Positions 14,141 to 23,399 of a DNA stretch of 64,000 nt are shown in pieces. This DNA comes from Elusimicrobiota bacterium (GTDB lineage Bacteria > Elusimicrobiota > Elusimicrobia > JACQPE01), in assembly GCA_016180815.1 (NCBI GenBank), contig JACPAN010000008.1:124001-188000 (forward strand). The letters run 5' to 3'. A program made the translations under genes and the position numbers. Each line of letters starts with the position of its first letter. Positions within the stretch are counted from its first letter, which is position 1. Below the pieces are notes generated by a model, which saw only the letters and a program-made list of their open reading frames with translations, was not told where the DNA came from and made no database searches.

Positions 14141-15945
14141 GTTTTTCTTTTATAGATCCAAACCGGGTAATTCGCGCCGCTGAAATGATCGGTGAAATCC
14201 CAGAATCGCGGTTTGGGCCCGAATAAGCGCGCGGGTTCGTAAAATTCCTGAAACCGTTTGAAGGGCTCGGTCCATCGCACGGGCAAGGGTTCGAAATTCG
14301 GGTTCCTCACCAGCAAAAAATAATCCGGCATTTCATCGGTTTCAGGGTTGATGTTGTTGTTAAACGCATTGGTCCATAGGGCGTAATTCGCGAAATCAAA
14401 GGGCGGGCAAAGGTCCGTATGAGGCAGGTGGCTCATGCCGACGGAAGAACGTTTGGGGATGTTTTGGGATATCCAGCGTCCCGCCTCATAATAAGAAGCA
14501 TTCCGGGCATCGGACCAATAGTTATGCGTATGCCAGCCGGCTACGGCCGCGATATATAAGCCGGCGGCTGCGGCCAAGGCCCGCTGCCATGGCTTAGGCG
14601 CCGAGAATAAGGAATCGAGCGTCCAGGCTCCGTAAACGCAGAATAGGCCGATCAGCGGCATGGCATGGCGGCCGAAACTGCTGAAACCTTCGACGACATG
14701 GCCCATGTATAAGGCGAACAGCATGAAATACCCTGCGGTGAATCCCGCCAAGAAGCGTTTGCCCATGTCCAATCGCGGCCAGGCCGCTAATGTTGAGAAA
14801 AATCCGAACGAGGCCAAGGCGAATGCCGCCAGGTTAAGGCCGCTGCCTAAACCCAGGAACCAAGCTTTCATCCATTGCCAAGGATTAAAGGACATGCGCG
14901 TGGCCACCGCGGAAAGACCGGTCACCGTGTGGTACCATTCGCTGAAAGCGCTGAAAATATAGGGGCTGACCGCGATAAATCCGAGAATTCCGAAGACGGG
15001 GCATAGCCACAGACGATAATCAAAAATAACGCGGCCCCAGGATTGCGGGCGCGCCCAGCGTTTCCCCCCGATATGCGCCCAGGGCACGGCCAAGGCCGAA
15101 AACCAGATATGAGGCTGTGTGCCCACGATCATCCCGCCTAAAAGGCTGCTCAACGCATACCATTTCAACTGTCCGGTTTCCGCTATGTTCAGGCAGCCGC
15201 GCAGCAGCGCAAAAACAAGGGCCGTGCCCAAGGCATGGCCTTTGAGAACATGGGTGATGTAATAAGTGACCGGAGCCGCTAAATAGAGGAATGCGGCCCA
15301 ACGCGCGGTATTGCGGTTGAAAATCCGCAGCACCAATCCATAAAGCAGCCAGGCCCCGGCAAGCCCCCAGAAAACGCTGTACAGGCGTCCGGCATAAAAA
15401 AGTTTGCCCATTTCATGGGGGTGCTGATAATAAAATTTGATGTCGGGCACGAGGTTAAGGAGTCCGAGTTTTTTGGACACGAGCAAGACCCCGCCCAAAC
15501 TGTAAATATAAAGCCCCGCGTGGAAATAATGGTGCGGGTTGAAATCAAGTTTTCTGGGGTTCATGCGGGAAAGAGAAGTGAGAAAAATTTGCTCGTCCCC
15601 GTCTCCGGTGCGCAGCAAAAATCCGCTGTAGGCGTAGAGCAGGAACGGATGAAAAGGATTTGTCCATCCCTCGACTTTGACGATTTTTCGCGGGTCGGGA
15701 AAATAAGGGTCGGGGAAGCCGGCCAGCGCCTGGCTGGCGATGGAAACCTGATAAGCCTGTTTGCGGTTCTCTTCGAGTTTGACGTAGAGGGCCGGGTCAT
15801 TCGCGTCTGCGCGGCCCGCCAACACCATCTCCGCCCGTTTCTGCGACGGCAGTCCCCAATCAAGGCCGATGAGATGGGCCAAACCCATCACGCAGAGCAC
15901 GGCGATCAGCGCCCGGTCGTTTCCCATTTTTTTTGTTTTTGGCAT
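14137..15945 (-). CDS. Multi-pass membrane glycosyltransferase, GT39/ArnT-like
   Basis: 602 residues with about ten hydrophobic segments and a long periplasmic first loop (residues ~30-140) after TM1, where LDWGLPSQKRAEM corresponds to the acidic catalytic loop of GT-C enzymes. The region FLYLAAPVTYYITHVLKGHA is typical of ArnT/PMT-like transferases, and the soluble C-terminal part (GRWISQNIPKRSSVG) is also usual. It should use polyprenyl-phosphate-linked sugars on the periplasmic side. ATG follows directly on the stop of the GT2 gene upstream, so the pair probably makes and then uses the same lipid-linked donor. Confidence 0.8.
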   Translation of the reverse strand: MPKTKKMGNDRALIAVLCVMGLAHLIGLDWGLPSQKRAEMVLAGRADANDPALYVKLEENRKQAYQVSIASQALAGFPDPYFPDPRKIVKVEGWTNPFHPFLLYAYSGFLLRTGDGDEQIFLTSLSRMNPRKLDFNPHHYFHAGLYIYSLGGVLLVSKKLGLLNLVPDIKFYYQHPHEMGKLFYAGRLYSVFWGLAGAWLLYGLVLRIFNRNTARWAAFLYLAAPVTYYITHVLKGHALGTALVFALLRGCLNIAETGQLKWYALSSLLGGMIVGTQPHIWFSALAVPWAHIGGKRWARPQSWGRVIFDYRLWLCPVFGILGFIAVSPYIFSAFSEWYHTVTGLSAVATRMSFNPWQWMKAWFLGLGSGLNLAAFALASFGFFSTLAAWPRLDMGKRFLAGFTAGYFMLFALYMGHVVEGFSSFGRHAMPLIGLFCVYGAWTLDSLFSAPKPWQRALAAAAGLYIAAVAGWHTHNYWSDARNASYYEAGRWISQNIPKRSSVGMSHLPHTDLCPPFDFANYALWTNAFNNNINPETDEMPDYFLLVRNPNFEPLPVRWTEPFKRFQEFYEPARLFGPKPRFWDFTDHFSGANYPVWIYKRKT

Positions 15946-16641
15946 TTAAGACCAGCGCTGGATCAGTAGGATCAGCACCCGTTTGAGATACCCTGGAACC
16001 GCGGTGACATAGTTGAGTTTTGAGATGCCCAGATCCCGATTGGTCAGGACAAAAGGAATTTCCGTAAACCGCGCTTTGTTGGCGATGAGTTTGGTCATGA
16101 TTTCAAGCTGCACGGCGAACCCATGTTCTTCGATGGCAACCGACTTAAGCAATGACGCATTGTAAGCTTTGAAACCGCCGGTATTATCCTTAACTGGAGA
16201 CAAGAAAAAAACCCGGTACAAAAAATTGGCCAGCCGGCTCATGGCCCGGCGATGAATCGGCACGCGCAGCATGCCGCCGCCGGGCACGAATCGGGAAGCC
16301 GCGCAAACGTCGGCGTTCGCTAAAGCGGCCGTCATCGCTCCGATGAGTTCGGGAGGATGCGCGCAATCCGCGTCCATGGTGACGATGATTCTGCCTTTGG
16401 CTGCGGCAATGCCGGATTTGAGCGCGCCGCCCAAATTTTGGTTTCGAGCATGGGTGACGACGCGCAGGTTGGGGTGTTCGCCCGCGAGCTCCTTGAGAAT
16501 GGCGCCCGTTCGATCCATGGAACCGTCATCGACGATAATGAGCTCCCAATCTTCTTGAAGGGAGACCTTGGCGTAAATCGAACGAACAAATTCGCGAATG
16601 ACGTCCTCTTCATTGTAGGCGGGGGCCAGCAGGGAGATCAC
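15946..16641 (-). CDS. GT2 family polyprenyl-phosphate glycosyltransferase, DPM1-like
   Basis: 231 residues from a GTG start (ISLLAPAYNEEDVI). It has IIVDDGSMDRTGAIL, NLGGALKSGIAAAKG and the metal-binding TMDADCAHPPE. DNTGGFKAYNASLLK is the usual acceptor-side segment. It lacks C-terminal transmembrane helices, as in soluble DPM1. The gene is 10 bases after the flippase and abuts the GT39-like gene, which would consume its lipid-linked product. Confidence 0.88.
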   Translation of the reverse strand: MISLLAPAYNEEDVIREFVRSIYAKVSLQEDWELIIVDDGSMDRTGAILKELAGEHPNLRVVTHARNQNLGGALKSGIAAAKGRIIVTMDADCAHPPELIGAMTAALANADVCAASRFVPGGGMLRVPIHRRAMSRLANFLYRVFFLSPVKDNTGGFKAYNASLLKSVAIEEHGFAVQLEIMTKLIANKARFTEIPFVLTNRDLGISKLNYVTAVPGYLKRVLILLIQRWS

Positions 16642-16651
16642 GAAACCCGCC

Positions 16652-18106
16652 TCATGCGCCGGTTGATGTTTTCAGGCGCAAGTGTTTGGCGTAAAATTTC
16701 AAATCTTCCTTCTGCGGCATCAGGGCCATGATGCCCAAAGAGGATTTTTGCAGGAAAGAAATCCCCATCAGAGCCATGGTCAGCGTATAGCTTGCGCTGG
16801 AAGCGATGGAAGCGCCGATAATGCCCCATTGAGGAAGAAGCGCCAAATTAAGGACGACGTTGAGGATTAAGCCCGCGGCAACCGCCCGCATCGGCGGCTT
16901 GGTCCAGGCCCTGGCATTGAAGTATTCCAGGAAGATTTTGGCGGCGCCCATGGTAACGATCCCGGGCAATAGAGCCAGGAAAGCGTTGACCAGAGGCAAA
17001 TAATCCGGACCATAAAGCAATCGGGTGGCCGGAGTGATCAAGAAAACGCCGGCGGCCGCGCCTAAAACCAGCCAGTAACTCACATGCCGCAGGGTATTCG
17101 CGGCGAATCGAGCCGCCTCCGCGTCTGATTTGATGCCGGCGGACAGAGGAAAGAAGAAAACCCCGGCGACCTGGGGAAGCCGCCACAGAAGCTGCCCGGC
17201 GGTCGTGGCCAACGAATAAAACGCCACTTGGCGCGGATCAAGATAATAAGCCACCAAGAAGAGGTCGAGCCTTAACAGCAAAAAGTGAGTGATGGTGATC
17301 GCGTAGTACCTGATGCCGCGGCTGAATAGCTCTTTGATCAGGGAGAAATTCAGGCGGAAGGGTTGGCCTGGGTCGACGCCTTTGAGCCCGCGTTGAATAT
17401 AGGCGGTGGTCGCCAGGTGCCCGATTAAGCCCGCTCCCAGCGCCAGGGTCACGTTCACGCTTCCCAAAATAAGCTTGAGCGCCGCTAAAATCGACAACTG
17501 GATGGCTCCGGTCAGCCAAAGACTGGTATTGTAAGGGCGGGCCATGCCGGTTTGGGTGAACAGCATGCGGCCGTTGATGATTTGAATCACCAGAGGGATG
17601 TGCAAAACAGCCAGGACAAAAGCCGCGGGCGGCACGTTTTGGGACTTGAGCAGATTGATGTAAATCGTTTCTTTAAGCAGGAAAGCCAAAGCGACCCAAA
17701 CAGCGGCCAGGGTCAAGGAGATCAAAAAGAGGTGGCGCTGGACTTGGCTGAAACCGAACGCGCCTTTGCCCAAAAGATAAACAGCGGCTTTATCGATGGT
17801 GAAGCGGCCGAATTTTTCGGCATAGGCCGCAATGGCCATCAGCAGAATCAGGAATCCCAACTGAGTCGGGCCCAAAGCGCGGGCCATCCAAACGCTCAGC
17901 GCCAACTGCAGCGTTTGGCCCAGGGCGTCTCCTGCGAAAATAGCGGCGGTTTTTTTAGTGTAGTAGCCGATGGTTCGTTGTTCTCCTTCCCGTAAGCTTT
18001 TTAACACATTCAGGGACCATAAAGAAGTTTTATGGCGCGGTTTTATTTTCCAGGGTATAAATTGATTGATGGCGAAGCCTTCTGATCTTCGAAATTTGCT
18101 CGACAA
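16652..18106 (-). CDS. Polysaccharide flippase (Wzx/MOP family)
   Basis: 484 residues with about 12-14 hydrophobic segments and the MOP-type opening FAGDALGQTLQLALSVWMAR followed by PTQLGFLILLMA. The loop YYALPRQ-type equivalent here reads YYLDPRQVAFYSLATTAGQ, a hallmark of O-antigen/teichuronate flippases. It should move lipid-linked oligosaccharide to the outer leaflet or periplasm. The start is uncertain: ATG 18106 overlaps the divergent methyltransferase by 38 bases, while an AAGGAG near 17988 points to initiation further in but has no standard start codon behind it. Confidence 0.85.
   Translation of the reverse strand: MSSKFRRSEGFAINQFIPWKIKPRHKTSLWSLNVLKSLREGEQRTIGYYTKKTAAIFAGDALGQTLQLALSVWMARALGPTQLGFLILLMAIAAYAEKFGRFTIDKAAVYLLGKGAFGFSQVQRHLFLISLTLAAVWVALAFLLKETIYINLLKSQNVPPAAFVLAVLHIPLVIQIINGRMLFTQTGMARPYNTSLWLTGAIQLSILAALKLILGSVNVTLALGAGLIGHLATTAYIQRGLKGVDPGQPFRLNFSLIKELFSRGIRYYAITITHFLLLRLDLFLVAYYLDPRQVAFYSLATTAGQLLWRLPQVAGVFFFPLSAGIKSDAEAARFAANTLRHVSYWLVLGAAAGVFLITPATRLLYGPDYLPLVNAFLALLPGIVTMGAAKIFLEYFNARAWTKPPMRAVAAGLILNVVLNLALLPQWGIIGASIASSASYTLTMALMGISFLQKSSLGIMALMPQKEDLKFYAKHLRLKTSTGA
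18056..18061 (+). promoter_or_regulatory. Putative -10 box (TATAAA) giving a near-leaderless methyltransferase mRNA
   Basis: TATAAA ends 7 bases before the ATG at 18069 and there is no ribosome-binding site in between, so the transcript would begin at or beside the start codon. No convincing -35 is seen. Confidence 0.35.
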
Positions 18107-18821
18107 ACAGAAAGTCTTTGTTGAGCAATTCCTTAAGACAACAGGGTATACCGATCGTCCCTGTTACAGGGCTTTGTCTGATTTTTCCAGAGAATTTTTA
18201 GCGAAGACGCCGCCCGGTTCGACTGTGATCGACTTTGCGGCCGGCCATTGCCTTTGGGAGCCTTTCTTCGCCGATTGCCGGTATTTGGCCTTCGATCTGG
18301 GCGTCAGCAATGTTCCCGCTCGTCCCCACTGGAGTTGGGTGGGCGATGTCTATCACACTCCGCTTCGTAACGCTACGGCGGATTCCGTTATTTGTATGTC
18401 GACCTTGGGCCATTTGGCTTATCCACAGAGAGCATTAAGTGAAATTCATCGCGTTCTTAAGCCCGGCGGTCATTTTTTAATGATGAGTGAATTCGGCAAA
18501 GCGGGGCATCATGAGCCGCATGATTATTGCCGGCTCAGTGATCATGCGCTGCAAACCTACCTGGATGAATTGGGGTTTGATATTTTACGATTGGAGGGTT
18601 CGAATTCATTTTTAACGACGATTTTTGATCTTATCGAGAATTGCTGGTGGAAAACGGGATTTGAGGATTTGAAATCGCCCTTGCGTTGGTTTGCGGGCTT
18701 ATTCATGAGATTGTCGTTGCGATTCGGTTTGATCAAATTGCTTTACGGGTTAGATCGAGGGCGGTCCTTGGGAAAAAATTTGATGCCTGTGTATTTTTTA
18801 ACGTTAGCCCGCAAAAAATAA
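18069..18821 (+). CDS. Class I SAM-dependent methyltransferase
   Basis: About 250 residues. STVIDFAAGHCLWEPF is a diverged motif I; YLAFDLGVSN, then DSVICMSTLGHLAYPQRAL and IHRVLKPGGHFLMMSEFG are the later motifs of Methyltransf_11-type enzymes. C-terminal aromatic and hydrophobic residues suggest membrane association. The substrate is likely a sugar or lipid-linked glycan given the flippase and heptosyltransferase on either side; this is inferred. ATG 18069 is preferred to the adjacent TTG 18066. Confidence 0.8.
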   Translation: MAKPSDLRNLLDKQKVFVEQFLKTTGYTDRPCYRALSDFSREFLAKTPPGSTVIDFAAGHCLWEPFFADCRYLAFDLGVSNVPARPHWSWVGDVYHTPLRNATADSVICMSTLGHLAYPQRALSEIHRVLKPGGHFLMMSEFGKAGHHEPHDYCRLSDHALQTYLDELGFDILRLEGSNSFLTTIFDLIENCWWKTGFEDLKSPLRWFAGLFMRLSLRFGLIKLLYGLDRGRSLGKNLMPVYFLTLARKK

Positions 18822-18881
18822 CTTGCTCGCGCGCGTTCATCTTCTTTACCATGCCGGCGAAAAATGGGAAATTAAGGGCGT

Positions 18882-20141
18882 ATGAAGCGATTGCTGCGTT
18901 TTGCCGGAGCCTTGGTGGAGATGGCCCGCATCCGGTTTTGGTGGGTGGGTCATCCGCATGTGAGTCAAGGGCGGCCCTTGCCTGAGGCGCCCAGAATTTT
19001 TGTTCCTTGTTATTGCGGCTTAGGAGATATGATTTTTCTTTTCCCCCTGTTCCGGGCCATCAAAAAAGCCCTCCCAAAGGCCAAGTTGACTGTTTTGGCG
19101 CGGCCCGGTTCGCCCGCCGAAGAATTGGCCCGTGGCAATAAGGACGTTGATGATGTGCGGGCCGTCGACCTCTATCGTTTATCGGGCGCCGAGCGCGGCG
19201 CGCTTTCACGTGAGATCGAAACCCGGTCTTATGATGCCGTCTTGGTTACTTGCGCGAATCCGGTTCGCGTTTTCCTGCCCGCTTTTTACAAGATTCCGCT
19301 GCGCATCGGGCATTGCCGGAATTTGGATATTCCATGGCGTTGGAGCCGTTGGCCGGACTATCTTAAAAATAAATTCCATTTCGAAATCTGGCAAGAGGGA
19401 TGGTTCCGGCGTTTTTTGTTCAATCGCACGGTCACGATCGATGTCCGCGCCGACCACGCTCATGACATCGACAAATGCCTGCGTTTAGCCGAGGGCTTGG
19501 GCATTTCCGTCGCATCGGCCGAGCGCCATCCATTGATCGAGCTCGCGCCGGAGCATCGGGCGTTCGCTGAGCGATTCTTATCGGACAATAATCTGGCGGG
19601 CAAAAAAATTCTCGGATTGAGCCTGGGCGTCAGCGCGGATTTAGGCTTTAAGCAATGGGGCGTCGAGCGTTTGGCTCAAAGCGCCCAACGTTTGGCCGTG
19701 GATCATCACCTGGCCGTTCTTTTATTCGGCTCGCGCGAAGAAACGTCCGCAGCCGAGAAGTTCCGGCAGACTGCGCGCATTCCGTGCGAAAGCGCGGTGG
19801 GCAAAACCAATGTCCATCAAATGGCCGCCCTGCTTTCGCGCTGCGCTGTTTTCCTGGCGAATGACACGGGCCCGGCGAAATTAGCCATGGCCATGAACGT
19901 GCCGACCGCCATCGTCTGGGGACCGTCGGATCGATATGGCGGCGGCGCTTGGAATCAGCAAAACCAGTTGACCATTCATAATAATATGCCCTGCAGCCCA
20001 TGTTTTTTAACCGGTTTGACCCTTCGCGGTGAGGGCGTGTTGAACCATCAAAATTGCGGGCATCGCAACTGCCTTAACGCGCTTTCAATCGACGATGTTT
20101 GCGGCAAGGTCAAGGAGTTGATCGGTCATGGCTCATCATAA
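18882..20141 (+). CDS. GT9-family (ADP-heptose:LPS) glycosyltransferase
   Basis: 419 residues. PCYCGLGDMIFLFPLFRAI matches the N-terminal G-D-x3-x-P motif of GT9 enzymes, KLTVLARPGS the second strand, and FLANDTGPAKLAMAMNVPTA the donor-site loop (normally ND[ST]GPxHxAxA). The C-terminal CSPCFLTG ... NCGHRNCLNAL gives several cysteines resembling the heptosyltransferase C-P-C pattern. It should transfer heptose or a related sugar in LPS core synthesis. AAGGG lies in front of the ATG. Confidence 0.85.
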   Translation: MKRLLRFAGALVEMARIRFWWVGHPHVSQGRPLPEAPRIFVPCYCGLGDMIFLFPLFRAIKKALPKAKLTVLARPGSPAEELARGNKDVDDVRAVDLYRLSGAERGALSREIETRSYDAVLVTCANPVRVFLPAFYKIPLRIGHCRNLDIPWRWSRWPDYLKNKFHFEIWQEGWFRRFLFNRTVTIDVRADHAHDIDKCLRLAEGLGISVASAERHPLIELAPEHRAFAERFLSDNNLAGKKILGLSLGVSADLGFKQWGVERLAQSAQRLAVDHHLAVLLFGSREETSAAEKFRQTARIPCESAVGKTNVHQMAALLSRCAVFLANDTGPAKLAMAMNVPTAIVWGPSDRYGGGAWNQQNQLTIHNNMPCSPCFLTGLTLRGEGVLNHQNCGHRNCLNALSIDDVCGKVKELIGHGSS

Positions 20142-21591
20142 GGCGAACGCGCCGGAGAATTCGCCGATGCGGCGCTTGTTCGGCCGGTTGACCTCGCCGG
20201 ATCGAATGAGTTCGCGCCGCGCGATCATTTTTATTTTTTCTTTGGCCTTCATCGTCAGGGCCGTCGTTTTATTGACGGCTCGCGACGTCGATTATGGATT
20301 CAGCGCGGGCTTTAAGCTCGCGGAAACCGCGCGTAATTTTTTGGAAGGCCGGGGCCTTGCTTGGGATGCCCGTTATTTGGCGGCTTTAAACGAAGAAGCC
20401 TTCAGGGAGAATCCGTTAAAACCGAAACTCGAAGTTTTCGAAGCCGTCCCCCCTCTCGAACCGTCGCCGGAGAGCCTGGAATCGTTCCGCGGCCGGCCGC
20501 CGGGCTACAGCTTGGTCGTGGCCGCGACCTGGGCCATGTTCGGCAAAAAGTTGTTCCTGTATTCGCAAATTTTATTCGTGCTGCTCGATATCGCCGCTTG
20601 TCTCTTAATTTGGTGGCTGACCAAAGAGCTCTTCGGCCCAACAATGGCTTTGGCGGCCGGTGTTCTTTATGCGCTGAGCCTGCCGCACGCCACGTTGTCC
20701 ATTTTTCCGGGCCATGACGCCATCAATGCCTTTCCCGTGGCCGCTTGTTTGGCTTTTTTTTGGATGGGGCTGAAACGCAATTCCTGGCCCTTGTACGTCG
20801 CTTCGGGCATTGCGGCCGGCGCCGGCAGTTGGATACGCCAGGAGCCTTATTTAATGCCCGTCGTTTTGGCGATTGCCCTGGCCGTGACCGGCCGCTTCAA
20901 GGAGGCCTTGCGTTATCTTGTTTTGGCCCAGGCCGCCGCTTTTTTGACGGTCGCTCCCTGGGGGCTGCGCAACGCCGACATGTTCGGGAAATTTCAAATC
21001 GTCTCCCCTGCCTACGCCCATAATCTTCTCCAGGGCCTGCTTGAGAGCGACAACCCGTGGGGCATCAAATGCGATGATCAGTGGGTCAAAGCGTTCGTCC
21101 GCAGCAAAGGCGTCGACGCTTTGTACCACACTCCGGAATTCAACAAAGTGTGCATGGATGAATTCCTTCGATTGCTTGAACTCGAGCCTTTGTTCTACGT
21201 CAAACGCATCGTGAAGCGCTCGATCACTTCGTTGTTCCCGACCATCATGCCGTTTGAGGCCGCGTACACGCGCTATTGGCGCAACCTGCTCGGCCGCGAA
21301 GGCGTTCTCGGCTTTTTCATGGCGCATCCTGTTGAAACCTTGGCGCCCTTATTTTATAAGCTGATGTGGCTTTTCCTATGGATCGGCAGCTGTTGCGTTT
21401 TTTTAGGAATCAACCGGATCAGCCAGCCCAAGAAAACGATGATTTGGGCGTTGGCCGGAACCACTCTTTATTATTGGACGACGCATGTTCCCATGCATCT
21501 TGAATACCGCTTCATTCTGCCGGGCTATTTTCCCTTGATGATTTTGGGCGCCGAGGGATGGCGCCGCATGGCCGCCTGGAAAAAGGTTTAA
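20128..21591 (+). CDS. Multi-pass membrane glycosyltransferase, GT39/ArnT-like
   Basis: 487 residues with N-terminal cytoplasmic tail, TM1 (AIIFIFSLAFIVRAVVLL), a first outer loop with RDVDYGFSAGFKLAE (candidate catalytic acid), FRGRPPGYSLVVA and about nine further hydrophobic segments. The RxPGYS segment is typical for this group of GT-C enzymes. It overlaps the heptosyltransferase by 14 bases and abuts a GtrB/ArnC-type GT2, its likely donor-making partner. Substrate unknown. Confidence 0.8.
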   Translation: MAHHKANAPENSPMRRLFGRLTSPDRMSSRRAIIFIFSLAFIVRAVVLLTARDVDYGFSAGFKLAETARNFLEGRGLAWDARYLAALNEEAFRENPLKPKLEVFEAVPPLEPSPESLESFRGRPPGYSLVVAATWAMFGKKLFLYSQILFVLLDIAACLLIWWLTKELFGPTMALAAGVLYALSLPHATLSIFPGHDAINAFPVAACLAFFWMGLKRNSWPLYVASGIAAGAGSWIRQEPYLMPVVLAIALAVTGRFKEALRYLVLAQAAAFLTVAPWGLRNADMFGKFQIVSPAYAHNLLQGLLESDNPWGIKCDDQWVKAFVRSKGVDALYHTPEFNKVCMDEFLRLLELEPLFYVKRIVKRSITSLFPTIMPFEAAYTRYWRNLLGREGVLGFFMAHPVETLAPLFYKLMWLFLWIGSCCVFLGINRISQPKKTMIWALAGTTLYYWTTHVPMHLEYRFILPGYFPLMILGAEGWRRMAAWKKV

Positions 21592-22542
21592 ATGCCCTGT
21601 TTTTCGGTCGTTATCCCCGTCTTTAACGAACAGGAAAACATCGCGGAGCTCTACGGCCGGGTGTCGGCGGCGCTGAAAAATTTCGGCGGGGACGATGAAG
21701 TCATTTTCGTCGATGACGGCTCCACGGATGGAACCCGCCGCATGCTTGACGATTTGCATCGCTCCAACCAGGGGCGCGTCAAAGTCATCGGATTATCGAG
21801 AAACTTCGGCCATCAGGCCGCGATTACGGCCGGCTTGAAAATGGCGTCGGGCGATGCGGTCGTCACCATGGACGGCGATTTGCAGCATCCGCCGGAGGCC
21901 ATCGGCCAATTCGTCGCTAAATGGAACGAGGGTTATGAAGTGGTGACCGGCGTCCGTCAAAACACTCAGGGCCAGGGTTTTTGGAAGGAAATCAACGGGC
22001 GTGCCGCCTACTGGCTCATCAGCTGTTTGGGCGGCATTCATTTGCCTTTCGGTGCGGCTGATTTTCGTTTGATCGATCGAAAGGTCCTGGAATACATCCA
22101 ACGCCTTGAAGAACGCCATTTGTTCCTGCGCGGATTAATTCCTTGGCTGGGTTTTAAGCAGACCACGCTTGAGTACACGGTCGCTCCCAGGCGTCACGGG
22201 CGGCCCAAATATACGCTGGCGCGCCAGATCAATTTGGCGCTGGACGGTTTGATTTCGTTTTCAATCTACCCTTTGCGCCTGGCCATTATTCTCGGCCTGG
22301 CCATTTCGGCCGCCGGCTTTTGTTATGCCTGCTACGCTCTGTACACCCATTTTTTTTCAGGCAGAACGGTGACCGGCTGGACCTCTCTGTTGGTCGGCGT
22401 TTTGCTGATGGGCGGCGTCCAGTTGATCGTTTTGGGCATTATGGGCGAGTACCTAGGCCGCGTCTATGAAGAGGTCAAGCGCCGCCCCTCTTATGTCGTC
22501 GAGCGTCTGCTGGGTTTTAAATCCGGCGGGGCAAATTCATGA
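21592..22542 (+). CDS. ArnC/GtrB-type undecaprenyl-phosphate glycosyltransferase (GT2)
   Basis: 316 residues. SVVIPVFNEQENI, IFVDDGSTDGT, SRNFGHQAAITAGL, TMDGDLQHPPE, GAADFRLIDR and RRHGRPKYTL form the full motif series of ArnC/GtrB-like proteins. Two C-terminal transmembrane helices (ILGLAISAAGFCYACYALY and LLMGGVQLIVLGIMGEYLG) anchor it. It transfers a sugar from a nucleotide donor to undecaprenyl phosphate on the cytoplasmic face. Its ATG follows directly on the GT39-like stop and its stop overlaps the next gene by 4 bases. Confidence 0.92.
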   Translation: MPCFSVVIPVFNEQENIAELYGRVSAALKNFGGDDEVIFVDDGSTDGTRRMLDDLHRSNQGRVKVIGLSRNFGHQAAITAGLKMASGDAVVTMDGDLQHPPEAIGQFVAKWNEGYEVVTGVRQNTQGQGFWKEINGRAAYWLISCLGGIHLPFGAADFRLIDRKVLEYIQRLEERHLFLRGLIPWLGFKQTTLEYTVAPRRHGRPKYTLARQINLALDGLISFSIYPLRLAIILGLAISAAGFCYACYALYTHFFSGRTVTGWTSLLVGVLLMGGVQLIVLGIMGEYLGRVYEEVKRRPSYVVERLLGFKSGGANS

Positions 22543-23393
22543 GCGCGGACACGGTATTAACCTGCGCGGTTTGCAGCAGCCGGCATTCCCGTTCGATTTA
22601 CCGGGGTTTGCGCCGCTGCGAAGAGTGCACGTTCGTTTGGGCGGATTTGACGCTGAGCGAGGCCGAGCTTGAGGACATTTACGGAAAGAATTATTTTTTA
22701 GGCGGCGAGTACACGAATTATCTGGCCGAGGAGAAGGCCTTCAAGTTCGGTTTCCGGAAAATTTTAAATTCCATCAGGAATTGGTATCCGGCGGGGCCCG
22801 GCCAGACTCTTCTTGAAATCGGATGCGCTTATGGATTTTTCCTCGACGTGGCCAAGGAAAGTTTCTCAACCACCGGCGTCGAGATCAATGACGAGGCTGC
22901 GGATTTTTCGGCTAAGCGCGGGCACCGGATTCTGCGCGGCGATTTTTTGAACGTGGACGTGCCCAAGCAAAGCGTGGACGTGGTGGTCGCATTGGCGGTG
23001 ATGGAGCATTTGCAGTACCCGGACCGCTACCTGGAGAAAGCCGCTCAAAGCCTTAAGCCGGGCGGACTTTTCTGCCTGACGACGGGAGATATCGACAGTT
23101 TGGTTGCGCGCTGCTCAGGCCCCCGCTGGCGTTTGATTTACCCGCCCACTCATGTCAGTTATTGGTCCGCCGATACCCTGCGGAAAATTCTTGATCGGTA
23201 TGGTTTCGACGTGGTGGAATGCCGAAAATCTTGGCAATGGCGGGGTTTGGACGCGGTGCTTTACCCTCTCTTGCACAATGTCCTGAAAATGAAAAAGCTT
23301 TATGAATTTTTTCGACGCCTGGGCGTCACGGATTGGCCGTTTTGTTTCAACCTTTGGGATATCGTTTATATCGTGGCTCGCAAGCGGGCCTAA
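22539..23393 (+). CDS. SAM-dependent methyltransferase with N-terminal zinc-ribbon-like module
   Basis: 284 residues. Residues 9-35 carry two CxxC pairs (CAVC and CEEC) like the zinc-binding head of sugar C-methyltransferase-type proteins. Then come LLEIGCAYGFFLDVA (motif I), TGVEINDEAADF, VDVVVALAVMEHLQYP and LKPGGLFCLTTGD of a Methyltransf_23 domain. It probably methylates a sugar of the glycan. Translationally coupled to the GtrB-like gene through ATGA. Confidence 0.87.
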   Translation: MSADTVLTCAVCSSRHSRSIYRGLRRCEECTFVWADLTLSEAELEDIYGKNYFLGGEYTNYLAEEKAFKFGFRKILNSIRNWYPAGPGQTLLEIGCAYGFFLDVAKESFSTTGVEINDEAADFSAKRGHRILRGDFLNVDVPKQSVDVVVALAVMEHLQYPDRYLEKAAQSLKPGGLFCLTTGDIDSLVARCSGPRWRLIYPPTHVSYWSADTLRKILDRYGFDVVECRKSWQWRGLDAVLYPLLHNVLKMKKLYEFFRRLGVTDWPFCFNLWDIVYIVARKRA

Positions 23394-23399
23394 GGCGTT